DNA from: SAR202 cluster bacterium
GTDB taxonomy: Bacteria > Chloroflexota > Dehalococcoidia > SAR202 > GCA-002694895
DNA length: 25,966 nucleotides
NCBI GenBank assembly: GCA_009391605.1
Contig: VFGQ01000041.1
Coordinates: 1 to 25,966, forward strand
Direction of reading: 5' to 3'
Under the pieces are notes generated by a model. The model saw only the letters and a program-made list of their open reading frames with translations. It was not told where the DNA came from and did no database searches. Position numbers and translations under genes: made by a program. Shown here in pieces: positions 1 through 7,319 of this stretch. Position 1 is the stretch's first letter. Each line of letters begins with the position of its first letter.

Positions 1-365
1 ATACATTGTTTAAAAATAAATGCTCCTCCATCTGGTAAATCATCTCTATCAACTGAAGTCAAAACAGCATATTTTAAACCTAATTTTTTCACAGCATCAG
101 AAACTCTGAGCGGTTCCTTAATATCGAGTCCTATAGGTTTGCCGGATTTAACTGCACAATATCTACAAGCTCTAGTGCAAATATCTCCTAATATCATAAA
201 AGTAGCTGTTCTATTATCCCAACATTCACCTATATTAGGGCACTTTGCATCCGCGCAAACTGTATTCAAAGAATTTTTATTAATTAGATTTTTAACTTCA
301 ATATAATTTTTACTACCGGGCATTTTTGCCTTTAACCATGAGGGTAGTCTTCTAGAAGTTGTCAT
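1..365 (-). CDS. lipA: Lipoyl synthase LipA (N-terminal part, cut by window edge)
   Basis: Radical-SAM enzyme that inserts two sulfurs into octanoyl groups on lipoyl domains of 2-oxoacid dehydrogenases or the glycine cleavage H protein. I translated the minus strand from an ATG at 363-365; the frame stays open for 121 codons to the window edge. Visible signatures are the auxiliary-cluster motif C-x4-C-x5-C (CADAKCPNIGEC), then CWDNRTATFMILG, the radical-SAM C-x3-C-x2-C motif (CTRACRYC), and DRDDLPDGGA. The first two motifs together are specific to LipA. About 60% of the protein, including the C-terminal auxiliary-cluster serine, lies outside the window. It is divergent from the rRNA methyltransferase gene, with 66 bases between the starts. 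Identification is firm; completeness cannot be judged. Confidence 0.95.
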   Translation of the reverse strand, partial: MTTSRRLPSWLKAKMPGSKNYIEVKNLINKNSLNTVCADAKCPNIGECWDNRTATFMILGDICTRACRYCAVKSGKPIGLDIKEPLRVSDAVKKLGLKYAVLTSVDRDDLPDGGAFIFKQC

Positions 366-431
366 ATAATAGTTTCCATAAAATTATTAATTAAATTATA
401 TACTATATAACATCAAATCTGTAATTAAGAA
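366..431. promoter_or_regulatory. Divergent lipA / rlmD promoter region
   Basis: A 66-base, almost pure A/T gap between two divergent starts. On the plus strand a TATACT hexamer at 399-404 could be a -10 for the methyltransferase gene. On the minus strand TATAAT (complement of 395-400) could be a -10 for lipA. Neither has a convincing -35 at 16-18 bases, and hexamers of this kind arise easily by chance in such AT-rich DNA. The location argues for promoters; the exact elements are guesses. Confidence 0.3.
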
Positions 432-1634
432 ATGGAAAAAAATTACAAAAAAAAATTAATTAAATTAAAATTAGAGGGTATTGGATCTGAAGGTGATACT
501 ACTGGTTATTACAATTGTGAACAAATAAATATCTTTGGAGGAATTCCAGGTGAAACTGTTTTAGCTGAAATTGATATACAAAAAAAAACTAAAAGGAAAA
601 AATCAAGAATATATGGAATTGTAAAAAAAATATTAATATCATCACCAAACAGATTAAAACCACCTTGTCAATTTTATGGGTTTTGTACAGGTTGTAATTG
701 GCAACATATTAAATACGAATATCAGTTAAAACTAAAAGAACAAATTATCTATAAAGAAATTAATAGTAAAATAACTTCTAAAATCAATATAAAAAAAATA
801 ATTCATTCTGAAAAACAATTTAATTACAGAAATCATGCCAGATTCTCAATTAGAAGAAATGGACAAATTGGTTTTACAAATAAAGTTACAAAAAAATTTG
901 CTGCTATTAATCATTGCTTAATTATGAATAATAAAATAAATAAGTATATAAATAATTTGGAAAATTTAGTCGGAGAGACATCTCAGTTATCCATAAGAGC
1001 CTCAGAAAATACAAACTCATTTCTAATTCAACCAAAATTTAAAAATTCAGATATCAAAATTGAAACTGGACAAAAATACTATGCTGAACAAATTTCAGGA
1101 TACAAATTTCAAATAAGCTCATCTTCATTTTTTCAGGTTAACAGTAATCAAATAGAAAATATGAAAAACACAATATTATCTTTGATAAAAGACAATAGAA
1201 AAGGTCTGTTAGTTGATGCTTATTCCGGAGTAGGAACATTTGGGATTTTACTAAGCAAATATTTTGAAAAAGTTATAGGGATAGAACAATCTAGTTCAGC
1301 AGTGATTGATGCAAAAAACAATATCAAAAATATATCGAATTATAAAATTTTAACAGGTAATTCTGAAGATATAATTAAAGAAATAAAATCTAAAATTGAT
1401 GTTGTGATATTAGATCCTTCAAGAAAAGGATGTGATGAGAAATTATTAAATAATTTAATATCTCATCCAGCAGATAATATAATTTACATATCATGTGAAC
1501 CTAAAACATTGGGAAGGGATTTGAAAATTCTTAATGAAAAAATGTATAAAATTCAATCGATAACTCCTTTTGATTTATTTCCTAATACTCATCACGTTGA
1601 GAGCATTACATTATTGAAGGTTAACAAAAAATAA
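432..1634 (+). CDS. rlmD: 23S rRNA (uracil-5-)-methyltransferase, RumA/RlmD family
   Basis: SAM-dependent methyltransferase that makes 5-methyluridine in 23S rRNA. The 400 residues show a short N-terminal TRAM-like RNA-binding domain (about 1-65), a 4Fe-4S motif with C79, C85 and C88 (C-x5-C-x2-C) plus a later C162, and a C-terminal SAM fold with DAYSGVGTFG at 262-271 and DPSRKG at 328-333. The catalytic nucleophile is C355 in YISCEPKTLGRDL, and the general base is E390 in HHVES. All expected catalytic residues are present. Whether it acts like RlmD (one site) or like the dual-site RlmCD of Gram-positives cannot be read from sequence, so the symbol is provisional. It leads tatB and tatC on the same strand with a 21-base gap. 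No clear Shine-Dalgarno precedes its ATG. Confidence 0.92.
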   Translation: MEKNYKKKLIKLKLEGIGSEGDTTGYYNCEQINIFGGIPGETVLAEIDIQKKTKRKKSRIYGIVKKILISSPNRLKPPCQFYGFCTGCNWQHIKYEYQLKLKEQIIYKEINSKITSKINIKKIIHSEKQFNYRNHARFSIRRNGQIGFTNKVTKKFAAINHCLIMNNKINKYINNLENLVGETSQLSIRASENTNSFLIQPKFKNSDIKIETGQKYYAEQISGYKFQISSSSFFQVNSNQIENMKNTILSLIKDNRKGLLVDAYSGVGTFGILLSKYFEKVIGIEQSSSAVIDAKNNIKNISNYKILTGNSEDIIKEIKSKIDVVILDPSRKGCDEKLLNNLISHPADNIIYISCEPKTLGRDLKILNEKMYKIQSITPFDLFPNTHHVESITLLKVNKK

Positions 1635-1655
1635 TATAACTTTAAAATAAAACAA

Positions 1656-1856
1656 ATGAATCTATTCAATATAGGCAGCATGGAATTGATCTGGGTACTA
1701 CTTGTAGCCTTAATAATATTAGGGCCAACTAAGCTTGTTCAATTTTCAAAATCTATAGGAAAACTTCTTAAATCATCCAGAAGATGGATACATGAATTAC
1801 AAAATTCAATAGATACAAATTATAAAGAAGAAGAAAATAGAGATGAACAAAACTAA
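1656..1856 (+). CDS. tatB: Sec-independent translocase subunit TatB-like
   Basis: Small single-span membrane protein of the twin-arginine export system. The 66 residues start with FNIGSMELIWVLLVALII, a membrane helix carrying the Glu (E10) typical of TatB, followed by LGPTKL (the TatA/TatB hinge with Pro, as in TatB) and an amphipathic helix, then an acidic tail. The LGP hinge and early Glu favour TatB over TatA; the TatA-type protein is encoded at 2591-2779. At 66 residues it is much shorter than proteobacterial TatB, so the usual long cytoplasmic tail is missing. Its last 14 bases overlap the start of tatC, suggesting translational coupling. I kept the ATG at 1656 because the next one (1680) would remove the periplasmic N-terminus. 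Confidence 0.85.
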   Translation: MNLFNIGSMELIWVLLVALIILGPTKLVQFSKSIGKLLKSSRRWIHELQNSIDTNYKEEENRDEQN

Positions 1857-2583
1857 CACAAAAAATACATTTTCAAATCATGTTTTAGAACTAAGAAAAA
1901 GATTGATAATTAGTGTTATAACAATACTAATCTCAGGAATAATAACATTTATCTTTCATAAAGATATTTTGGAATTTTTAATTAATCCACCTAATGGCTT
2001 AACTTATTTTGAAACTACAAAACCAATTTATACAGAACTTACAGAATATATTTCTGTAGCAATAAAAGTATCTATATATATAGGTATATTAATTTCATCT
2101 CCAATAGTATTTTTACAAATTATATTATTTCTTAGCCCCGGGCTGAAAAAAAATGAGAAAATATTTTTATATTTAAGTATTCCAATAATATATGTCACAT
2201 TTAGTTTGGGTTTAATATTTGGATTGTATGTATTATTTCCACCAGCAATAAAATTTCTAATTACATTTGGGTCAGATGTTGCAACACCTTATATAAGAAT
2301 AGGAAATTATATAAGCATACTTATTTCTTTACTTGGATGGATGGGATTAATATTTCAAACGCCATTAATTATGTTTATATTAGGAAAATTAAAAATAATT
2401 AATTCAATTAAAATCAAAAGATTCAGAAGGTATTTTTGGGTTGTTTCATTCGTATTAGGAGCAATAATCACTCCTACATTTGATCCTATTAATCAAACTC
2501 TTGTTGCCATACCCATTATTCTTTTATATGAAGTAGGATTTGTATTAGTCTGGATTATAAATAGAGGAACTAAAGAAAAATAA
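1843..2583 (+). CDS. tatC: Sec-independent translocase core subunit TatC
   Basis: Six-span receptor that recognises twin-arginine signal peptides. Family marks across the 246 residues are the N-terminal cytoplasmic HVLELRKRL (residues 13-21), FLSPGLKKNEK (96-106) in the first cytoplasmic loop, and the TM5-region stretch ITPTFDPINQTLVAIP with Q218 at the place of the conserved TM5 glutamine. Transmembrane segment 4 reads GWMGLIFQTPL, so a Gln (Q172) stands where many bacterial TatCs have Glu (usually F-E-x-P). It overlaps tatB by 14 bases and converges on tatA with 7 bases between the stops. Together with tatB and the opposing tatA it gives a complete TatABC set. Confidence 0.95.
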   Translation: MNKTNTKNTFSNHVLELRKRLIISVITILISGIITFIFHKDILEFLINPPNGLTYFETTKPIYTELTEYISVAIKVSIYIGILISSPIVFLQIILFLSPGLKKNEKIFLYLSIPIIYVTFSLGLIFGLYVLFPPAIKFLITFGSDVATPYIRIGNYISILISLLGWMGLIFQTPLIMFILGKLKIINSIKIKRFRRYFWVVSFVLGAIITPTFDPINQTLVAIPIILLYEVGFVLVWIINRGTKEK

Positions 2584-2590
2584 TATATAG

Positions 2591-2779
2591 TTATTCTTTT
2601 TTATCAGAAGAAGATATGGATTTTTTCTCTGAGGTTGATTCATCACTTTGAGTTTTTCTAAATTCTTTTATAGCATTACCCAATGAACTACCAATTTCAG
2701 GTAGTCTTTTAGCTCCAAATAACAATAAAGCAATACCTAAAATAATTATTAATTCCGTTGGGCCTAAACCAAAAGGCAT
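2591..2779 (-). CDS. tatA: Sec-independent translocase subunit TatA
   Basis: Pore-forming subunit of Tat export, 62 residues. It matches the family closely: MPFGLGPTELIIILGIALLL membrane helix, the FGAKRLPEIG hinge, an amphipathic helix (SSLGNAIKEFRK), and a Ser/Lys/Glu-rich cytoplasmic tail. A clean Shine-Dalgarno (AAGGAG, complement of 2785-2790) lies five bases before the ATG. It is the last gene of the minus-strand run rel-rpsT-lexA-tatA, 54 bases after lexA, and faces tatC. The TatA and TatB/TatC parts of the system are therefore on different transcripts. Confidence 0.95.
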   Translation of the reverse strand: MPFGLGPTELIIILGIALLLFGAKRLPEIGSSLGNAIKEFRKTQSDESTSEKKSISSSDKKE

Positions 2780-2833
2780 AAAAACTCCTTAATGTACTAA
2801 TAAATATATAATACTTAATATTACTTTTGAAAT

Positions 2834-3460
2834 CTATACTTTCCTAATAACTCCAACAACTTTTCCTCTAATTAATACATTTTCAGGATCTAATATTATA
2901 GGGTCATATTTAGGGTTTTCAGGATGTAATTCTACTTTATTATTTCTAAAATAAAATCTTTTTAATGTCACTTCTTCGTTTGCAGGAAGCCATGCTGCAA
3001 CCATTTCTCCATTATTTGCTTCATTCGAGGGTTTCATTATTACAATATCATTATTACTTATTAAAGCATCTATCATAGAATCACCCTTAACTCTTAAAGC
3101 AAATAATTTTTTTTCTTTAGAAAAATTATTTGGCAATTCAACGTAATCGTCATAATCTTCCGTAGCAGTAATTTGTTCTGGGTTAACTATTAAAGGTTCG
3201 CCTGCTGCAATTGATGACAATATAGGTACTTTTATAATATTATCATTTACATTATTCAATTTAATTGCTCTAGAGATATCTGGTCGTTTATCTAAATAAC
3301 CTTTATTTTTAAGAGCTTTCAGGTTGTAATCTACCACAGATGTTGAAGTTATATTGCAACCATTCTGTATTTCCCTAACAGTAGGTGAAATACCAAATTC
3401 ATTATAATAATCCTGAATAAAAGAAATTATTTTACTTTGTTTCTCATTTAAGTCTGACAT
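2834..3460 (-). CDS. lexA: SOS repressor LexA
   Basis: Transcriptional repressor and latent protease of the DNA-damage response. The N-terminal winged helix-turn-helix (about 1-65) reads ISPTVREIQ then SVVDYNLKALKNKGYL. The C-terminal S24 peptidase domain has the Ala86-Gly87 self-cleavage bond in SIAAGEP, catalytic Ser128 in GDSMIDA, and catalytic Lys167 in VTLKRF. All parts for RecA-stimulated autocleavage are present in 208 residues, the normal length. A near-perfect 30-bp palindrome with a LexA-box core lies just upstream (3465-3494), which predicts autorepression. No AAGGAG-like ribosome site is visible before the ATG; the palindrome occupies that place. It follows rpsT by 46 bases and precedes tatA. 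Confidence 0.97.
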   Translation of the reverse strand: MSDLNEKQSKIISFIQDYYNEFGISPTVREIQNGCNITSTSVVDYNLKALKNKGYLDKRPDISRAIKLNNVNDNIIKVPILSSIAAGEPLIVNPEQITATEDYDDYVELPNNFSKEKKLFALRVKGDSMIDALISNNDIVIMKPSNEANNGEMVAAWLPANEEVTLKRFYFRNNKVELHPENPKYDPIILDPENVLIRGKVVGVIRKV

Positions 3461-3464
3461 AGAA

Positions 3465-3494
3465 GTAATATTAGCACATATGTTCTAATATTAC
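3465..3494. promoter_or_regulatory. LexA operator (SOS box) within a 30-bp palindrome
   Basis: Perfect two-fold symmetry in 14 of 15 base pairs, with the centre between 3479 and 3480. Read on the minus strand (the lexA sense) the core is AGAACATATGTGCT, close to the Gram-positive SOS box CGAACATATGTTCG; the single mismatched pair (3475/3484) lies inside the box. The arms extend it with TAATATT and its complement. It ends four bases before the lexA ATG, so it also covers the expected ribosome-binding region and could fold as an RNA hairpin if transcribed. Assignment as the LexA site is inference from position and core sequence. Confidence 0.8.
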
Positions 3495-3506
3495 AATGTA
3501 ATTAAC

Positions 3507-3767
3507 TTATTCACTCTTCAATAAATGATTTATTTGCCTTAGCAATCTTGATTTTTTCCTGGCAGTATTATTAGAATGCAATGCATTTTTTTGCATTGCT
3601 TTATCTAATGCAGAAACTGCTTTCTTTCCAAATTCTTGCGCTTTTTCTTTATTACCTTCTAAAATAGCTTTCCTGGTCTCAGAAATCATATTTTTAACTT
3701 TTGTCCTGTAAGGCTGTTTTTCAGCATATCTCCTATTAGAGACTCTAGTTGATTTATTAGATGACAA
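3507..3767 (-). CDS. rpsT: 30S ribosomal protein S20
   Basis: Binds 16S rRNA early in small-subunit assembly. The 86 residues are Lys/Arg-rich and helical, with the hallmark C-terminal stretch KNALHSNNTARKKSRLLRQI (family form: K.....NTAARKKSRL). The start is TTG (complement of 3765-3767), well supported by an AAGGAG Shine-Dalgarno (complement of 3773-3778) at five bases; no in-frame ATG competes. The E. coli rpsT gene also uses a UUG start and is translationally autoregulated, so the weak start may be functional here too. It lies 11 bases after rel and 46 before lexA. Confidence 0.97.
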   Translation of the reverse strand: MSSNKSTRVSNRRYAEKQPYRTKVKNMISETRKAILEGNKEKAQEFGKKAVSALDKAMQKNALHSNNTARKKSRLLRQINHLLKSE

Positions 3768-3778
3768 TATTTCTCCTT

Positions 3779-5947
3779 TTATTTCAATCTTTTAACATTT
3801 AAAACACTTTTTATATTTTCAATTTTTGTAAAAACCGAATTCAACTGACTCATACTTTTTACATATATATTCAAAGTAATATAACTATTGTCGTCTTTAT
3901 TCTCGGTCATACTTCCTTTAATATTGATTCTTTCATCTGAGAGTAATGAAGTAATATCCTTAAGTAATCCAACACGATCAATAGCTTCAACATAGATTCT
4001 AACAGAATATAAAGTTTCATTTAACCCCCATGAAACACTTATAAATCTATCAATTTCTTTCTCGCTTAAAATATTTGTACATTTTTTATCATGAACAGTC
4101 ACTCCCCTATTTCGAGTTATATATCCAATTATTCCCATTCCTTTTATCGGCGTACAACATTTTGCCAAACGAGTTAACAAATCACCCACTCCTAATACAT
4201 TGATTGAATCAGTTATGTCATCAACGAATTCCTTGTCGGTTATTTGATCCCTGTTTGTATCTCTAAGCGAAATATTCTTAACTAACTCTGTAATTGAAAT
4301 CGACCCATTACCTATATCATTCAACAAATCATCTGTAGAAGAATATTTAGTATTCTCAACCAAAGCTTCTAATGTCATATCCAAGCCTAATTTAGAAATA
4401 TCTTTATTTACAAGTGATTTACCTCTTTTAATATTTTCTACCTTTTCTGACTTTCTAAACCAAAGCCTGATTTTCTCTTTTGCAGAAGAAGTAATAACAT
4501 ATTTCAAATCGGGATTTAACCAGTCTAAATTCGGACCCTTTTCACTTGGACTGGTAACTATATCAATTATATCACCGTTATTGAGCTGTTTATTCAATGC
4601 TACCAATTTTTCATTCACTTTAGCACCAATACAAGAATGCCCAATATCAGTATGAATTCTATATGCAAAATCTAAAGGCGTTGACCCTAGAGGCAATTCT
4701 TTAATTTCTCCTTTGGGTGTAAAAACATATACCTGATCATTAAAAATATCAGTTTTAAATGAATCGATAAATTCTTGATCGCCTGGTACTTCTCGCTGCC
4801 AATCCAATAATTGCCTTAACCAAATCATTTTCTTGTCAAAAGTATCATCATCCACAGATCCTTCTTTATATTTCCAGTGGGCTGCCACGCCATGCTCAGC
4901 ATATTCATCCATTTCAGTTGTTCGTATCTGAATTTCTATGGGATAATTATTATCACCGCGAACAGTAGTATGGATAGATCTATACATATTATCTTTAGGC
5001 CTTGCAATATAATCATCAAATTCTCCTGTCAAAGGAGGCCAAATACCATGTATTGCACCTAAGGAAATATAACAATCTTTAACATCTTTAACTATTACTC
5101 TTATAGCAAATAAATCATAAATTTCATCAATTGTCTTATTTTCCTTTTCATACAATATAATTTTTCTGTAAATGCTAAATAAATGTTTAGATCTTCCTTT
5201 TACCTCTGCTACAATACCCTCTTTTTTTAATTTATTCTTAAGTGAATTTATTGCATTAAGAATATATTCATCCCTATTTGTTCTTTTTGTATTGACTAAT
5301 TTTGCCACCCTTTTATACATAGATGGATCTAAATTTCTAAACGCCAAATCCTCTAATCTCCATTTAAAATCCCACATGCCTAATCTATGAGCTAAAGGAG
5401 CATAAATTTCCATTGTTTCTTTTGAAAACTTAATTTTTCTATCATCCGGCAAAGGATCAATAGTTTCCATATTATGTAAACGGTCACTAAGTTTAATAAG
5501 AACTACTCTAATATCTTCAGCTACAGTCATAAGCATTTTCCTTAAAGTTTGAGCTTCAAGAATAGAATGTGTTTGAACATTTTCCTCCCATCTTATTTCA
5601 GATACATTTTCAACTTCTGTTAATTTTGTTACTCCCTGCACTAATGAAGAGATTTCTTCTCCAAATAAATCGGCTAAGTCAGCTAAACTCACATCACAAT
5701 CTTCTATTACATCATGCAAAAGTCCTGCAGCTAATGTATTGTAATCTAAATGTAATTCAGCTAAATATTTTGCAGTTTCGAGTGGATGAGTAATGAATTT
5801 ATCACCAGTAAGCCTTGTTTGGTTTCCATGCGCGTTATTAGCAAAATTATATGCTTTTTCAACAATGTCCCATTGCTCAGAATTAAGATATGATTTTGCT
5901 ATTTTTTTAAAATTTTTATATTGATTATCTAAATTAGTGATTACCAT
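3779..5947 (-). CDS. rel: Bifunctional (p)ppGpp synthetase/hydrolase Rel
   Basis: Makes and degrades the stringent-response alarmone (p)ppGpp. Domain order in the 722 residues: HD hydrolase (about 25-190) with intact H54, H78-D79 (HDVIED) and D155 (KLSDRLHNM); synthetase (about 230-370) with GRSKHLFSIYRK at 251-262, YDLFAIRVIV at 277-286, YRSIHTTV at 322-329, EIQIRT at 338-343 and EHGVAAHW at 351-358; TGS (about 405-467); a Cys-rich linker (LTRLAKCCTPIKG); and a C-terminal ACT/RRM domain (about 645-722). With both catalytic sites intact, it should be a bifunctional Rel rather than a RelA- or SpoT-type specialist. It heads the run rel-rpsT-lexA-tatA and is divergent from hisS. Confidence 0.97.
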   Translation of the reverse strand: MVITNLDNQYKNFKKIAKSYLNSEQWDIVEKAYNFANNAHGNQTRLTGDKFITHPLETAKYLAELHLDYNTLAAGLLHDVIEDCDVSLADLADLFGEEISSLVQGVTKLTEVENVSEIRWEENVQTHSILEAQTLRKMLMTVAEDIRVVLIKLSDRLHNMETIDPLPDDRKIKFSKETMEIYAPLAHRLGMWDFKWRLEDLAFRNLDPSMYKRVAKLVNTKRTNRDEYILNAINSLKNKLKKEGIVAEVKGRSKHLFSIYRKIILYEKENKTIDEIYDLFAIRVIVKDVKDCYISLGAIHGIWPPLTGEFDDYIARPKDNMYRSIHTTVRGDNNYPIEIQIRTTEMDEYAEHGVAAHWKYKEGSVDDDTFDKKMIWLRQLLDWQREVPGDQEFIDSFKTDIFNDQVYVFTPKGEIKELPLGSTPLDFAYRIHTDIGHSCIGAKVNEKLVALNKQLNNGDIIDIVTSPSEKGPNLDWLNPDLKYVITSSAKEKIRLWFRKSEKVENIKRGKSLVNKDISKLGLDMTLEALVENTKYSSTDDLLNDIGNGSISITELVKNISLRDTNRDQITDKEFVDDITDSINVLGVGDLLTRLAKCCTPIKGMGIIGYITRNRGVTVHDKKCTNILSEKEIDRFISVSWGLNETLYSVRIYVEAIDRVGLLKDITSLLSDERINIKGSMTENKDDNSYITLNIYVKSMSQLNSVFTKIENIKSVLNVKRLK

Positions 5948-6037
5948 CTATAGAACCAACTACCACTTGAATAAAAAATACCTTATAACTAACATTTATA
6001 ATAATAACATTTAAAAAAAAATAGGAACTATATATAA
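5948..6037. promoter_or_regulatory. Divergent rel / hisS promoter region
   Basis: This 90-base AT-rich gap must promote both genes. A perfect TATAAT at 5997-6002 on the plus strand is a plausible -10 for hisS, giving a leader of about 30 bases, but no good -35 sits 16-18 bases upstream (a TTGAAT at 5967-5972 is too far). AGGAAC at 6023-6028 is a possible ribosome site for hisS. There is no room for a T-box. The rel promoter is not obvious. Confidence 0.4.
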
Positions 6038-7306
6038 ATGTTCAAATCAATAAGAGGAACAAAGGATATTCTCCCAAATGAACAAAAGTATTGGGAATAT
6101 TTTAAAACCAATGCATTCGATCTTGCTAGTATATTTGGGTTCAAAAGAATTGACACGCCAACTTTTGAATCAACAGATTTATTTCTACGAGGAATTGGAT
6201 TAGATACAGATATTGTTACGAAAGAAACATATTCATTTACAGATAGAGGAGAAAACAATATTACACTTCAACCTGAAGGTACTGCATCTGTATGCAGATC
6301 GTATATTGAAAATGGTATGTTTAACCAACCACAACCAATTAAATTATATTACTTCACTTCCATTTTCAGATATGAACGTCCTCAATCTGGAAGATTAAGA
6401 GAACATCATCAATTCGGTATAGAAACTATAGGTAGCCATGATCCTGAATTAGATGCTGAAATTATATCTTTTGCATGGACACTATTAAAAAAAATTGGCT
6501 TAGCTAATATCAATCTATCAATAAATTCTATTGGAGATATTACAGACAGAAAACAATTTATAACTGAACTAAGTCAATACTATAAAAATTCTGGTTGGGC
6601 TAAAAATAATTGTTCTGATTGTACTCAAAGGATATCAACCAATCCTTTGAGAATTTTAGACTGCAAAAATTCAAATTGTAAAAATTATATAAAAGATTCT
6701 CCTAATATCATAAGTTTTCTTTCCGAAAAAAATTTGAAACATTTCGAAAATGTAAAAAAATACCTTGAATTAGGTAAAATCAATTATCAAGTTAACAATA
6801 ATATGGTCAGAGGATTAGATTATTATACTCATACTGTGTTTGAAATAATATCAGACCAAGACAAGAGACAAAATGCTATAGTTGGCGGAGGCCGATATAA
6901 TGGGTTAATTGAAAAAATTGGTGGCAATGAAACACCTGGGGTAGGTTTTGGTATGGGTGTCGAAAGAGTTATAAATGAAATAATTAACAACAAAATTAAA
7001 TTACATCAAAAAGAAAACGACTCTATATTATTTATCTATTTAACTAATTCATCAAAATCCAAAGCCATAGAATTTAATATTATTGCAAGAAAAAATAATA
7101 TTAAATCAGAGTTAGCAATATCCTCTAGAAGCTTAAAATCAAATATGAGATACGCAAATAATTTAAAATTTTCCGCAATTGTTATTATTGGTGACCCGGA
7201 AGAAAAATTGAATTATATTACTTATAAAGAATTAAATACTGGTGATCAAAAAGATATCAATGAAAAAGAATTAATTGATTTAATGACAAATTCCAAATTC
7301 AATTAA
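6038..7306 (+). CDS. hisS: Histidyl-tRNA synthetase
   Basis: Class II synthetase that charges tRNA-His. The 422 residues show IRGTKDILP near the start (residues 5-13), LQPEGTASVCR (78-87), motif 2 FRYERPQSGRLREHHQ (110-125), the HisRS-specific RGLDYYT (258-264), the glycine-rich GGGRYNGL (283-290) and motif 3 GVGFGMGVER (301-310), followed by the C-terminal anticodon-binding domain. The insertion domain contains C192-x2-C195 and C209-x4-C214 around the conserved TNPLRILDCK, which could form a small metal knuckle. It begins the hisS-prfA-prmC unit of translation genes. Confidence 0.97.
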   Translation: MFKSIRGTKDILPNEQKYWEYFKTNAFDLASIFGFKRIDTPTFESTDLFLRGIGLDTDIVTKETYSFTDRGENNITLQPEGTASVCRSYIENGMFNQPQPIKLYYFTSIFRYERPQSGRLREHHQFGIETIGSHDPELDAEIISFAWTLLKKIGLANINLSINSIGDITDRKQFITELSQYYKNSGWAKNNCSDCTQRISTNPLRILDCKNSNCKNYIKDSPNIISFLSEKNLKHFENVKKYLELGKINYQVNNNMVRGLDYYTHTVFEIISDQDKRQNAIVGGGRYNGLIEKIGGNETPGVGFGMGVERVINEIINNKIKLHQKENDSILFIYLTNSSKSKAIEFNIIARKNNIKSELAISSRSLKSNMRYANNLKFSAIVIIGDPEEKLNYITYKELNTGDQKDINEKELIDLMTNSKFN

Positions 7307-7319
7307 TCAAAATAATAAT

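Noticed and set aside
1843..1856. tatB-tatC overlap as a frameshifted fusion
   Set aside because: Both genes have normal family starts and ends; a 14-base overlap is ordinary translational coupling.
2576..2606. AATAA...TTATT inverted repeat with a T-run between tatC and tatA as a terminator
   Set aside because: The stem is about five A-U pairs only, too weak to call an intrinsic terminator.
5948..6037. T-box or other riboswitch ahead of hisS
   Set aside because: The gap is only 90 bases, is shared with the divergent rel gene, and contains no conserved T-box sequence or stable stem.
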